Source of the DNA: JAWPMT01 sp965229785
GTDB taxonomy: Bacteria > Bacteroidota > Bacteroidia > Cytophagales > Cyclobacteriaceae
DNA length: 64,000 nucleotides
Direction: 5' to 3'
Assembly: GCA_965229785.1 (NCBI GenBank)
Contig: CBDDJS010000001.1
Coordinates: 4,340,001-4,404,000 of the forward strand
Of the stretch, positions 17,963 to 26,594 are shown in pieces. Below the pieces are notes generated by a model. That model was not told the origin of the DNA, did no database searches, and saw only the letters and a list, made by a program, of their open reading frames with translations. Numbering within the stretch: position 1 is the stretch's first letter; the number at the start of each line of letters is the position of its first letter. The position numbers and the translations under genes were made by a program.

Positions 17963-20365
17963 TTAGACCGGAACCCTTAAAACAAACGTACTTCCCTTTT
18001 GCAACTCACTGGTAACTTCCAGCACTCCTTTGAACTTAGAAGCAAATTCTTTTGCCAGCATAAGACCCATGCCCGTACCAATCTCAGCATTTGTACCCCG
18101 TGTACTTTTCACTCCTTTATCAGCAAAAAGTTCTCGAATCACATCCTCTGGTATGCCTGTACCCTGGTCTTTTACCATCACTCGTGCCTCCTTTTCATCC
18201 AGTTTTGAATCCAGGGTAATGGCATTTCCATTTTTACTATATTTTATGGCATTAGACACCAGATTACGGATAATGATTTGCGCCATTTCCCTGTCAACCT
18301 GCGCATGATGTGTGGCTTCACAACAATTATTGAGCTCAATGCCTTTGTCCCTGGCGATAGGCTTCAAAATAGTGATCGACTCTTCTACCAGATCCTTGAG
18401 GTTCGAATTTTCGATTTCGGGATTTAGTTTATTCAATTGATCCTGAGCCCAGCGCAGTAAATTATCCATAAAAAAGGAGGTATCGGACAATTTAATATTG
18501 AGCTTCCGGGTACGCTCTTGTAATTGCTCAACATCGATTCTCTCGGCCTCAAATAGTGCGATCGTATTTTGCAAGGCAAATAGAGGTGAGCGTAAATCAT
18601 GTGAGAGCACACCCAATATCTTTGTATTAAGATGATTTAGTTTTTCAAGCTCCTCACTTTGCCTGACAATTTTTTCTGCTGCCTGTTTTTGTTTTAGTCG
18701 ATTGCTATTTACCAAATAAATAATGACCAACATTAAGATGGTCAGGGTTACGCCTACTGTGATCAGAACGTTTCGGTCCTTCACGGCTTTTTCCGCTCTT
18801 TCCGTTTGTATCTGGTTGGTGAATTCCAGTTCTCTTTTCTCTTTTGCGAATTCGTACTCTGCTTCCAGTCGAGCGATGTTTCTTGTATTTTTATCATTAT
18901 CAATACTGTCCTTCATCTCAATGTAAAGCAACTGCGCCTCATATGCCCGATTATCATTTCCTAAGAAATGCTCTATAATAGATAATTCATGGGCAGCATC
19001 CCTAATGTGCCTTGTGGCACCGGATTTTTTAGCAACTTCCAAAGCTCTGGTTGCAAAAACTTTTGCCTCATTCAGTTTTCCTGATAGTCGGTAGGCCCTG
19101 CCCAATGACCGAAGGGAAAATGAAATATTAGCTTTTTCTCCATTTTGGTCATAAAGTCTTACTGATTTGGACAAGTGTAAAATTGCGCTATCGTATCGCT
19201 GCAAGGTCATGTTGATGAATCCGATATTACTCAATACCAGGGCTTGATTTCTTTCATCTCCCCTTTCGAGAGATATGTCCAGAGCCTTGTTATAATTTTC
19301 CAGTGCACGCTCAAAATCTCCCCGGTCTTCATAGATGATCCCCATGTTTAATGTTACCAGATTCAGACCATAACTGTTATTGATCAGCTTATTTATCTCG
19401 AGGGCCTGTTCATAGTAGGTCATGGCTTTATCATTTTCTCCTCGATTCTGATAAGCCAGCCCGATGTTATTTAGAAGCCAGCTGATTTCATATTGCCTAT
19501 CTAGTCTTCTTTCTATTTCTAATCCGCGGAAATATAAATCCAGGGCCTTTTCATAATCTCCTTTATGATTGTGTAACAAACCCATCCTGTTCATCGCCTT
19601 ACCAATCCGATGATCGATTCCGTAGGTTTCACTGATCGATAAACTTCGTTGATAATACAAAAAGGCACTATCGTATTCACCAATCCTCCTGAAGACATTT
19701 CCGGCTTTATCCAATACAGCACCTTTATCCGCAAGCTGCCCTATTTCATCGAAAGCTTCAATTGATTTTCGATAGTAAGAAAGCGCTGAGTCATAGGAAT
19801 GAGATGAACGATAGACGGCACCCATATCCCTGTAGCTCCTTGCTAAACCCTCCTTATCCTTGATTTGAAGCCTAATTCGTTGCGCCTTTCTGTGATAGTC
19901 AAGAGATTGTTGTGCATTCCCCTGTTCAAAGCTTAGCCTACCCAAACCGTAATTAGCCGATGCCTCTCCAACTGGCAGGCTATGTACCCGGCTGAATGCG
20001 AGAAGTGACAAATAGACTTTCTCCGATGCATCGAAATGCCCAAGCGCCAAGTACAACTGGCCACGGCGACTTCTTGCTTTTGATTCGGCTAACGGATCTT
20101 CAATGCGTCTTGAAAGATCAATAGCACTTTCTAAATGCAAATCTGCCTTTGCAGAATCGCTGGTCCCAAGTTCTTCAGATAATCGGATATACACATCAAC
20201 CCGCTCCTTGTCGGCCATTTTGTTCTCTAAAAGGAGTTCCAAAGAATCAATCGCTGAGTTACCGTAGGAGTCAGAAGCTACCGGTGAGCTTTCGCAGCTC
20301 AAGAGGAGCATGGAAATAACTACGAGCCATAAAACCTGTCTACGTATATCAGGAATATCATTCAT
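17963..20365 (-). CDS. TPR-containing sensor histidine kinase, lipoprotein-like N-terminus
   Basis: About 800 residues from ATG 20365; a GTG 25 codons upstream is the alternative. A lipobox (SMLLLSC) follows the N-terminal hydrophobic stretch, so the sensor may be lipid-anchored at the periplasmic face. Eight or nine TPR repeats cover about 75-450 (for example YDSALSYYRKSIEAFDEIG, YEKALDLYFRGLEIE). A coiled segment and one membrane helix (about 530-552) lead to the HisKA domain with phospho-acceptor His near 588 (LSHDLRSPL) and a HATPase domain with NLVSNAIKYSKNG (N box), DQGTGIP (G1) and IGTGMGL (G2). This TPR-kinase layout with a LytTR regulator downstream is common in Cytophagales. Signal unknown. 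Confidence 0.87.
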   Translation of the reverse strand: MNDIPDIRRQVLWLVVISMLLLSCESSPVASDSYGNSAIDSLELLLENKMADKERVDVYIRLSEELGTSDSAKADLHLESAIDLSRRIEDPLAESKARSRRGQLYLALGHFDASEKVYLSLLAFSRVHSLPVGEASANYGLGRLSFEQGNAQQSLDYHRKAQRIRLQIKDKEGLARSYRDMGAVYRSSHSYDSALSYYRKSIEAFDEIGQLADKGAVLDKAGNVFRRIGEYDSAFLYYQRSLSISETYGIDHRIGKAMNRMGLLHNHKGDYEKALDLYFRGLEIERRLDRQYEISWLLNNIGLAYQNRGENDKAMTYYEQALEINKLINNSYGLNLVTLNMGIIYEDRGDFERALENYNKALDISLERGDERNQALVLSNIGFINMTLQRYDSAILHLSKSVRLYDQNGEKANISFSLRSLGRAYRLSGKLNEAKVFATRALEVAKKSGATRHIRDAAHELSIIEHFLGNDNRAYEAQLLYIEMKDSIDNDKNTRNIARLEAEYEFAKEKRELEFTNQIQTERAEKAVKDRNVLITVGVTLTILMLVIIYLVNSNRLKQKQAAEKIVRQSEELEKLNHLNTKILGVLSHDLRSPLFALQNTIALFEAERIDVEQLQERTRKLNIKLSDTSFFMDNLLRWAQDQLNKLNPEIENSNLKDLVEESITILKPIARDKGIELNNCCEATHHAQVDREMAQIIIRNLVSNAIKYSKNGNAITLDSKLDEKEARVMVKDQGTGIPEDVIRELFADKGVKSTRGTNAEIGTGMGLMLAKEFASKFKGVLEVTSELQKGSTFVLRVPV

Positions 20366-20731
20366 TTGGTAAAGGTTCTGTTTACCGGGATTCAAATATG
20401 ATGTAAACTTCGTAGTATGAATAGTAAATCTAACGATCACTGCGATGAACCATACTCGAGAGCATAAATTATCCGATATCGTCTTTTGAGCCCCGAAAAG
20501 GCATCCTGAATGGAGTTAATAAAAGTTAGCATCCCGATCTCTTAAATAATCAATCAAGTATTAAATCAGATTTGCTGCGCTCCACTTAAGGCCTATCCCT
20601 TAAGTTTTCTCAACCGAGGTTCGGAATGAAACGTTCCAGGCAAGCAGAGATTAGGGGCGTAAAACGCCAACAAAAAAGAATAGCAACGACTTTGCAATGG
20701 CGTAAATGTGGTATCATGAATGAACCTTACC
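20366..20731. other. Intergenic stretch with an 8-base inverted repeat
   Basis: About 365 bases between the kinase gene start and the end of the next minus-strand gene; it should hold the kinase promoter. It contains a perfect inverted repeat at 20584-20605 (ACTTAAGG, six-base loop, CCTTAAGT), followed on the plus strand by TTTCT. That could be a weak terminator or a regulator site. A smaller GGCGT-AAA-ACGCC hairpin lies near 20656-20668. No open frame here looks coding. Confidence 0.4.
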
Positions 20732-21574
20732 TCAAAACTTACGCACATAACTCACATAGGGCAAAGGCGTGAAATCAGTAAGGATCAGTCCCAGGTCAAA
20801 TGCGTTTTTTCGTCCGATGATACGGATACCCTGAATCCCGATGTAAGGCGTATCTGCACTGCTGGAGGGTAAGAAATAATTCTCTGATAGTATTGCGAAA
20901 GAGGTACTGAAGCGATGAAATCCTGCTATTGAGATAAGTCCACCACTATCTGCGGAGCCCTCCACTACAGGGATCCCTACTGAAATAGACACATTACTTT
21001 CTGCGGTACCCAATGTAATGACGCCATAGGGCAGTAAAAAGTCGCCACCGCCAGTGGGTAAAACAACGAGCATTCCCGTACCGGCATACAAATTTTCACC
21101 CGCCTTAAAACCTATTTTTGGGGTCAGGAATAAAACCGGTTCTCCTAAAAACAAAGAGATCAACTCTAACCCGCCTCCTAATGAAAAATTCGGAGACAGT
21201 CCGAAATTCACGAAATTGGATGAGAGTAATACATTTTGGTAATACCCCTCTCCTTTTTCCAGTGGAATGGCTGTAGGGCCAAAAAAGTACCTGGTTTTGT
21301 TCGGATTAGGATATCGGAATTTGGAACTTACTCCCTCTTGAAGGTAGTCCACCGATAAGATCTGATCGTTGGGTACGGTGATATCTCCTCCGACTGTTTT
21401 GAGTTTTAATTGTGTGGCATCCTGTGAAATGATACTTCCAACATAAACTTCATTGTTCTTCAGGTTTACACGTACGCGTTGAACGGCGGAACTATCGGAC
21501 TCCTGGGCAATCCCCATATGAAATACCATATAAACAACGCCCATCAAGGCTATCCTTTTGATGTCTTGAAACAT
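20732..21574 (-). CDS. Hypothetical outer-membrane protein with N-terminal SH3/LSM-like domain
   Basis: 280 residues from the ATG at 21574, chosen because it begins a signal peptide (MFQDIKRIALMGVVYMVFH). An ATG 22 codons upstream overlaps the stop of the previous gene by four bases (ATGA) and could instead be used for coupling. After the signal, residues of about 28-85 (RVRVNLKNNEVYVGSII ... GGDITVPNDQIL) look like a small SH3/LSM-like barrel seen in Bacteroidota proteins. The rest alternates short hydrophobic and polar stretches and Gly-rich turns and ends in aromatic Phe (YVSYVRKF), as in outer-membrane beta-barrels. Family not recognised; a porin-like or structural role is inferred. Confidence 0.6.
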   Translation of the reverse strand: MFQDIKRIALMGVVYMVFHMGIAQESDSSAVQRVRVNLKNNEVYVGSIISQDATQLKLKTVGGDITVPNDQILSVDYLQEGVSSKFRYPNPNKTRYFFGPTAIPLEKGEGYYQNVLLSSNFVNFGLSPNFSLGGGLELISLFLGEPVLFLTPKIGFKAGENLYAGTGMLVVLPTGGGDFLLPYGVITLGTAESNVSISVGIPVVEGSADSGGLISIAGFHRFSTSFAILSENYFLPSSSADTPYIGIQGIRIIGRKNAFDLGLILTDFTPLPYVSYVRKF

Positions 21575-21636
21575 AGGTTCAGGTTTGGTAAATGACACTG
21601 AAGTAACGCAAGCATCATTCAAATATTTCTTTACGG

Positions 21637-22230
21637 TCATCGAAATGGCATTCCATTCACCCAGCCTACCAATGACATGCGTGTACCAGAAGTGATGGGT
21701 GTAACACGATGCATGACATATGATGGGAATATAATCAGCGTTCCCGGGTTGCGAATGGCATTATGTGCCTGGTCATTGATCATGAATTGCAAATCGCCTC
21801 CCTCATATTCATCAGGCTCACTCAACTGAACAGACATACTCAGTTTTCGTTGCGAGGCCAGACCCACTCCAAAATCCATGTGCCAGTTAAACTCATCCGA
21901 CCTATCATACCTGGCCAATTGAAGTCCTTCATTCAATCCCAATATTTCGAATTGGAAACGCCGGTTATTCTCTTCAATAGCTGCTAATGCCAGTCGTTCG
22001 AAGATCCAATTCACAGAGGGTTCCGGGTTGATGAAATTAATGGATGATTTACGCAAACTATGATCGAATGAAGTCTCTTCGGTACCCGTTAAATGTGCAT
22101 CGATTACTCCTTTTTCATCCCACAATTCACGAATTGCTCTTACTTCCTGAGATGAGAATAGGTTTTCAAGAATGACATAATCGGCATATTCTTGTTTGAT
22201 CGGTAATCCGAACGCATATTGAACGGGCAT
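21637..22230 (-). CDS. 2OG-Fe(II) dioxygenase, PKHD-type hydroxylase
   Basis: 197 residues, cytoplasmic. The iron-binding set is present: H117 and D119 in NWHMDFG and distal H174 in SYVMHRV, with the 2-oxoglutarate anchor R184 in SGTRMSLVGW. YEGGDLQF and the LIIFPS strand are typical of the prolyl 4-hydroxylase/PKHD group, which hydroxylates protein side chains or small molecules using O2 and 2-oxoglutarate. Length fits a single double-stranded beta-helix domain. The downstream gene's first possible ATG overlaps this stop by four bases, so the two may form an operon. Substrate unknown. Confidence 0.85.
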   Translation of the reverse strand: MPVQYAFGLPIKQEYADYVILENLFSSQEVRAIRELWDEKGVIDAHLTGTEETSFDHSLRKSSINFINPEPSVNWIFERLALAAIEENNRRFQFEILGLNEGLQLARYDRSDEFNWHMDFGVGLASQRKLSMSVQLSEPDEYEGGDLQFMINDQAHNAIRNPGTLIIFPSYVMHRVTPITSGTRMSLVGWVNGMPFR

Positions 22231-22575
22231 ATAATGATATTTTTAAATGTGTCGAACGCGCATTAGCGGTGTGTGAAATTAGGCAGAAATGGATCAAAGT
22301 CCATTAACGAACCGGGATCTCGTGTACCCAGCTCACTGGGGACATAGGGGGATCAGTAGTAGTTGGTGTGATTCTATGCTTCATGAATGGTCAGGATCCA
22401 CGGGTTCCGGATAATAGCGACCTTTCTTTCGAAAGATATTTTCTACGACGACATACGCTGCATATCGTGATTTGGCAGGTACTACCGACCGGTCATGGGG
22501 TTGTATGGTTTTTGTTAATATTGTCAATCATAAGGAAACATCATTTGACGAGGCAGTCAAAAATTCTTCCCCTCA
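22231..22575. other. Divergent intergenic region of about 345 bases
   Basis: It separates the minus-strand dioxygenase from the plus-strand MBL hydrolase and should hold promoters for both. A plus-strand open frame covers part of it and runs out of frame into the hydrolase gene; its translation has no family character. I see no strong hairpin, repeat or RNA gene. Confidence 0.45.
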
Positions 22576-23694
22576 ATGCGCATTTTAAAAATCTTGTTCC
22601 GAATCATGTTGATCTTCATTCTTATCATCGTTTTGTTCGTAGGAGGTATCGCCATTTTCATGAATACTTCGCCCCAATTTGGCGGAAAAGCCAGTGCGGA
22701 ACGACTGAAAGAACTGGAAGCTTCACCAAATTTTAAGGACGGGGTTTTCCAGAACCAGATCGAGACCATCATGGACATGAGTCTCAGCAAAATGCCCGGA
22801 TTACTAAGAGAACAGTTCTTTGGGAAGCAAGTCCGTTCACCCGAAAAATCGCACCCGGTGAAATGGGATGAAGGCAATGCTGATCAAGCGGATTCATTGG
22901 TATACGTTACGTGGTTCGGACATTCGGCCTTCCTCATTGAGATGGAAGGAAAACGGATTTTACTGGATCCAATGCTAGGCGGCGCCAGTGCACCTGTTTC
23001 TTTTTTTACGAAGCGTTTTCAATATGATCAACCCATTGATCTGGGAGACATCAAAAACATAGATGCCGTGATCATTTCGCATGACCACTATGATCACCTT
23101 GATTACCCTACCATTCACAAAATCAAGGATCGGGTAAAACACTTTTATACGGCTCAGGTCGTGGGAGAGCACCTGAAAAGTTGGGGCGTACCCGCTGCCA
23201 ACATTACTGAACTTGATTGGGGACAGTCAGTCAAACTTGGCGACCTGGAAATCGTCGCTACTCCCGCCAGACATTTCTCAGGACGTGGGTTTTCGGATCG
23301 AAACAAAACCCAATGGGCTTCCTGGGTGCTTTTAGGGAAAAGCAAAAAAGTGTATTTCAGTGGAGATAGTGGCTACGGACCACATTTCAAAAGCATAGGT
23401 GAACAGTACGGTCCTTTTGACTTTGCCTTCATCGAATGCGGCCAATACAACGAAAGATGGTCCGCGATCCATATGTTCCCCGAAGAATCTGTGCAAGCCA
23501 ACATCGATGTAAACAGCAAAGTGATGATGCCCATTCACTGGGGTGCCTTCAACTTGTCGCTACATGATTGGCGTGAACCCATTGAGCGAGCAAGAAAAGC
23601 CGCCACGGAAAAAGGCGTCAAAGTAGTCAATCCTTATATTGGAGAACGCTTCGAAATCAGCCAGGAGGATATTAGCGAACCCTGGTGGGAATGA
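22576..23694 (+). CDS. MBL-fold metallo-hydrolase, NAPE-PLD/UlaG-like
   Basis: 372 residues. An N-terminal hydrophobic segment (about 5-28) should anchor it in the membrane or act as an uncleaved signal. The metallo-beta-lactamase fold starts at about 110 (VTWFGHSAFLIEM). The metal site is HDHYDHLD with H169, H171, D173 and H174; further ligands fall in PARHFSGRG, YFSGDSGYG and MMPIHWGAF. This arrangement matches the MBL subgroup with NAPE-type phospholipase D and UlaG-like lactonases, and relatives in Bacteroidota are often annotated so. The sequence predicts a two-metal hydrolase acting on a phosphodiester or lactone; the true substrate is unknown. Confidence 0.85.
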   Translation: MRILKILFRIMLIFILIIVLFVGGIAIFMNTSPQFGGKASAERLKELEASPNFKDGVFQNQIETIMDMSLSKMPGLLREQFFGKQVRSPEKSHPVKWDEGNADQADSLVYVTWFGHSAFLIEMEGKRILLDPMLGGASAPVSFFTKRFQYDQPIDLGDIKNIDAVIISHDHYDHLDYPTIHKIKDRVKHFYTAQVVGEHLKSWGVPAANITELDWGQSVKLGDLEIVATPARHFSGRGFSDRNKTQWASWVLLGKSKKVYFSGDSGYGPHFKSIGEQYGPFDFAFIECGQYNERWSAIHMFPEESVQANIDVNSKVMMPIHWGAFNLSLHDWREPIERARKAATEKGVKVVNPYIGERFEISQEDISEPWWE

Positions 23695-23721
23695 TTTCAA
23701 GAAAGTGAGATACTTCGACAA

Positions 23722-23764
23722 GTTCCGCCATGACGCACTTTCATTTAAGTTTATGTGACGGAAC
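23722..23764. terminator. Imperfect inverted repeat between convergent genes
   Basis: GTTCCGCCA at 23722-23730 pairs, with one mismatch, with TGACGGAAC at 23756-23764 across about 25 bases. It sits between the MBL gene and the end of the convergent permease operon, where a two-way terminator would be expected. There is no long T-run, so this is a weak call. Confidence 0.25.
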
Positions 23765-23918
23765 ATACTGACTCACCATAGCCATTGATCTTCCCGGTTA
23801 GAGATTAGCATCAGGTAACCGATTAACTAGTTAACTCAATGACTACTGTATCGGAAGTAGTTGCTCATCTCTACATACCACCTGGTAATTCGATCTAAAG
23901 TCCATCATAATTTAACAA

Positions 23919-26594
23919 CTACTCTTCCCGTAAATACTTAATGGGGTTCGAAAGCGCCGCTTTTACAGATTGGAAACTCATGATAAAAAGGGAGATCCCG
24001 AGCATCAAAAGGCCTGCCAAAACAAAAGTCCATCCACTGATCGGTGCCCGGTAAACGAATTCCTCTGACCACCGATTCATAACCCACCACGATGCTGCAG
24101 AAGCCAACACGAATCCTATGCCTAACAGGCGAGTAAAATCTACCGTCAGAAGTTTTAACAAATGAGCAATCGGGGCGCCTAAAACCTTCCGAACGCCCAG
24201 TTCCTTATTACGTCGTTCTATCATATATGCCAATAAACCTGTAAGGCCCAGTCCAGCGATAAAAATGGCTAAGGCGGCGTACAAGTTGATCACTTTGCCC
24301 AATCGAATGGAAGGGGCAAAAATCTGTTCATATTCCTGGTCGGAAAACGCATATCTTAATGGCCTGTTGGGTGAAAAAGAAGACCATTCTTTCTCTATGT
24401 TTTGCAGGACTTTGGTCATTTCTTCGCCAGACGGCTCTTTCTTAAAAGTGACAGAAAGTACTCTACGCGGCAAATGAATATGCCCTCCACCTTTGTAATA
24501 CAATACAATGGGTGATTGCTCCCAGTTTACTTCAGTGATCAGGTTTTTGAAAACGCCAATGATTTGTGTTTTGAGGTCATCATAAAGTAATGTACGCCCA
24601 ATGGCCTCTTCCGGGTTTTGTATACCGAATGCGGCGAGGACCGACTCATCGACTAATACATGATGCTTATCTGCCGTTGATCCTGTGAAATTTCTACCTG
24701 CAACCAATTCCATGCCATACATATCGATAAAATGTTCATCAACATCCATGAATGAATGCTTTATCTCTTTCTCTGAATCGGACATTCTCAACCCCTCATC
24801 AACATCCCAGAGATAAGGTGGTGTATCTGATGAAAAACTCACCGCTTCCACTTCTGACATAGACCTTATTCTCTCTTCAAAGGAGCTCATCGATTGTTTA
24901 AGTCGATTTACGTCTTCAATGATGAGTTTATTACTACGATCAAATCCCAGGTCCATTTCCATCCAATGCTGCACATGCTGTTTGATGATCATCGCACCTG
25001 AAATCAATCCTATGGATATAGTGAATTGCAATACCACCAGGGCATTTCTGGTGTAAACCCCCGCCCTGCCATGTTTAAGTTGTCCTTTGAGGACTTGCAA
25101 AGGTCTGAAAGCGGATAAAACAAAGGCCGGATACATGCCCGCAAAGACCCCAATGGATAGGATGGCTGTCAAACCAGCGCCAATTACGATTGGGTCGTAT
25201 AATAAGCTACCCGGCAATGACTTCCCCGTGATGAAGTCCATAAAAGGAAGCAAAGCCCCGATCATTAAAAAGCTGATGATTACTGCTAACCCACTAAAAC
25301 ACATCGCTTCCACCAGGAATTGCTGGATCAAAAGCTTCTTGTCTGAGCCCAGTGTTTTTCTAATACCCACTTCTTTTCCTCGTTTAGCCGCTCGGGCGGT
25401 TGTAAGATTCACGAAGTTGATGATAGACAACAGTAGGATCAACACGGCAATGGTCCCAAGGATATAAATGGTTTGAATATCGGTGGTTTGATTGAGTCTT
25501 GAAAAAACATGGTGTGAAAACAGCCGAATATCGAGTAGGGGTTGAATATACATGTCCCACTCTTCTCCTGAGGCTAAAAATTCCTCGTAGGTGATCCCCT
25601 GATATTTTTGTAAAAAAGGCCCAAGGTATTTACCTGGGACATCTGCTACTTTTTTAGCCACCAAATTCGGGTCAGCATCTGGCCTCAACTTCCCGAAAGT
25701 AACAAAAGTGGTCCACCACCAGGTATCGCCACCATAACGCATTCGTTTAATTGATGAAAGCGAGGTGAGCGCATGAAACTGAATGTGGGAATTCCTGGGA
25801 ACATCTTTGGCAATACCGGTGACCTGATAGGAAACCTGATTACCTTCTTCTCCCATCAAAAGCTGCTTGCCGAAGGCTTCCTCTTCTCCAAAGTACTTTT
25901 TCGCGATGGATTCCGTAAGGACAATGCTATTCGGATTGACGAGGGCTGTTCCCGGATCGCCTTGCAACAAGGGGAAAGTAAAGACTTGAAAAAAGGTCGA
26001 ATCTGCCGCGTAGAGTCTGGTTTCTTCCAGAACCTTGCTCCTCACTGTCTGGGCGTTAATCAGTTGATTATCCAGGGGGTGAACCCGTGTCATTACTTCA
26101 AATTCCGGAACCTCCGCCTGGATTGCGGGCATTACTCCGGGCCCCGTTGACCCGAACAGATTATCCGACTCGCCCCAAATAAAAGTCTGATTGATCCTGT
26201 ATATATGGGGTGCGTGCTCATGAAAGGTATCATATCGCGATTCATCCAGGACATAGATTCCAATGTACAGGCAAGCAGAAAAACCAAGTGCCAGACCGAG
26301 TACATTGAGCACCGAAAAAGCTTTCTCTTTTCGTGCACTTCTAATGGCCATGGTAAAGTGTGAAGTAATCATAGAGTGGGTTGTTTTCAGTCTTATTGGT
26401 TTGATCATTGAGGGGCGGAACAAGGCCAGCACATCCATCCAAAACATCAGACTACTTTTCAATCGATTCTGTGCTTTCAGGTTGCGTCCAAAACGTTCGT
26501 GCAAGTCTCCTTCCAAATCTTCCAGGTAGGCTTCTTTACAAAACCATCTCAAAAATCTGGTGGCCCACCGGGGTGGCTGATTTGGATTATTCAT
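23919..26594 (-). CDS. ABC transporter permease with prefix domain, third of operon
   Basis: 891 residues from ATG 26594 (the preceding codon is GTG and could also serve). Prefix domain at about 1-75 (AYLEDLEGDLHERFGR), then membrane helix, MacB-like periplasmic domain, first FtsX module with GKEVGIRKTLGSD, second periplasmic domain, and final FtsX module with RNKELGVRKVLGAP; the C-terminus is LREE. It overlaps the end of the previous permease gene by eight bases (the ATGAATAA arrangement), so it is the last translated member of a padR-three-permease operon. Family members form the membrane component of MacB-like exporters or mechanotransmitting complexes. No ATPase is encoded nearby. Sequence differs widely from its two neighbours outside the FtsX motifs, so substrates may differ. 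Confidence 0.87.
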   Translation of the reverse strand: MNNPNQPPRWATRFLRWFCKEAYLEDLEGDLHERFGRNLKAQNRLKSSLMFWMDVLALFRPSMIKPIRLKTTHSMITSHFTMAIRSARKEKAFSVLNVLGLALGFSACLYIGIYVLDESRYDTFHEHAPHIYRINQTFIWGESDNLFGSTGPGVMPAIQAEVPEFEVMTRVHPLDNQLINAQTVRSKVLEETRLYAADSTFFQVFTFPLLQGDPGTALVNPNSIVLTESIAKKYFGEEEAFGKQLLMGEEGNQVSYQVTGIAKDVPRNSHIQFHALTSLSSIKRMRYGGDTWWWTTFVTFGKLRPDADPNLVAKKVADVPGKYLGPFLQKYQGITYEEFLASGEEWDMYIQPLLDIRLFSHHVFSRLNQTTDIQTIYILGTIAVLILLLSIINFVNLTTARAAKRGKEVGIRKTLGSDKKLLIQQFLVEAMCFSGLAVIISFLMIGALLPFMDFITGKSLPGSLLYDPIVIGAGLTAILSIGVFAGMYPAFVLSAFRPLQVLKGQLKHGRAGVYTRNALVVLQFTISIGLISGAMIIKQHVQHWMEMDLGFDRSNKLIIEDVNRLKQSMSSFEERIRSMSEVEAVSFSSDTPPYLWDVDEGLRMSDSEKEIKHSFMDVDEHFIDMYGMELVAGRNFTGSTADKHHVLVDESVLAAFGIQNPEEAIGRTLLYDDLKTQIIGVFKNLITEVNWEQSPIVLYYKGGGHIHLPRRVLSVTFKKEPSGEEMTKVLQNIEKEWSSFSPNRPLRYAFSDQEYEQIFAPSIRLGKVINLYAALAIFIAGLGLTGLLAYMIERRNKELGVRKVLGAPIAHLLKLLTVDFTRLLGIGFVLASAASWWVMNRWSEEFVYRAPISGWTFVLAGLLMLGISLFIMSFQSVKAALSNPIKYLREE

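Noticed and set aside
22368..22736. Plus-strand open frame upstream of the MBL gene
   Set aside because: It overlaps the MBL gene in another frame and shows no family-like composition or motifs.
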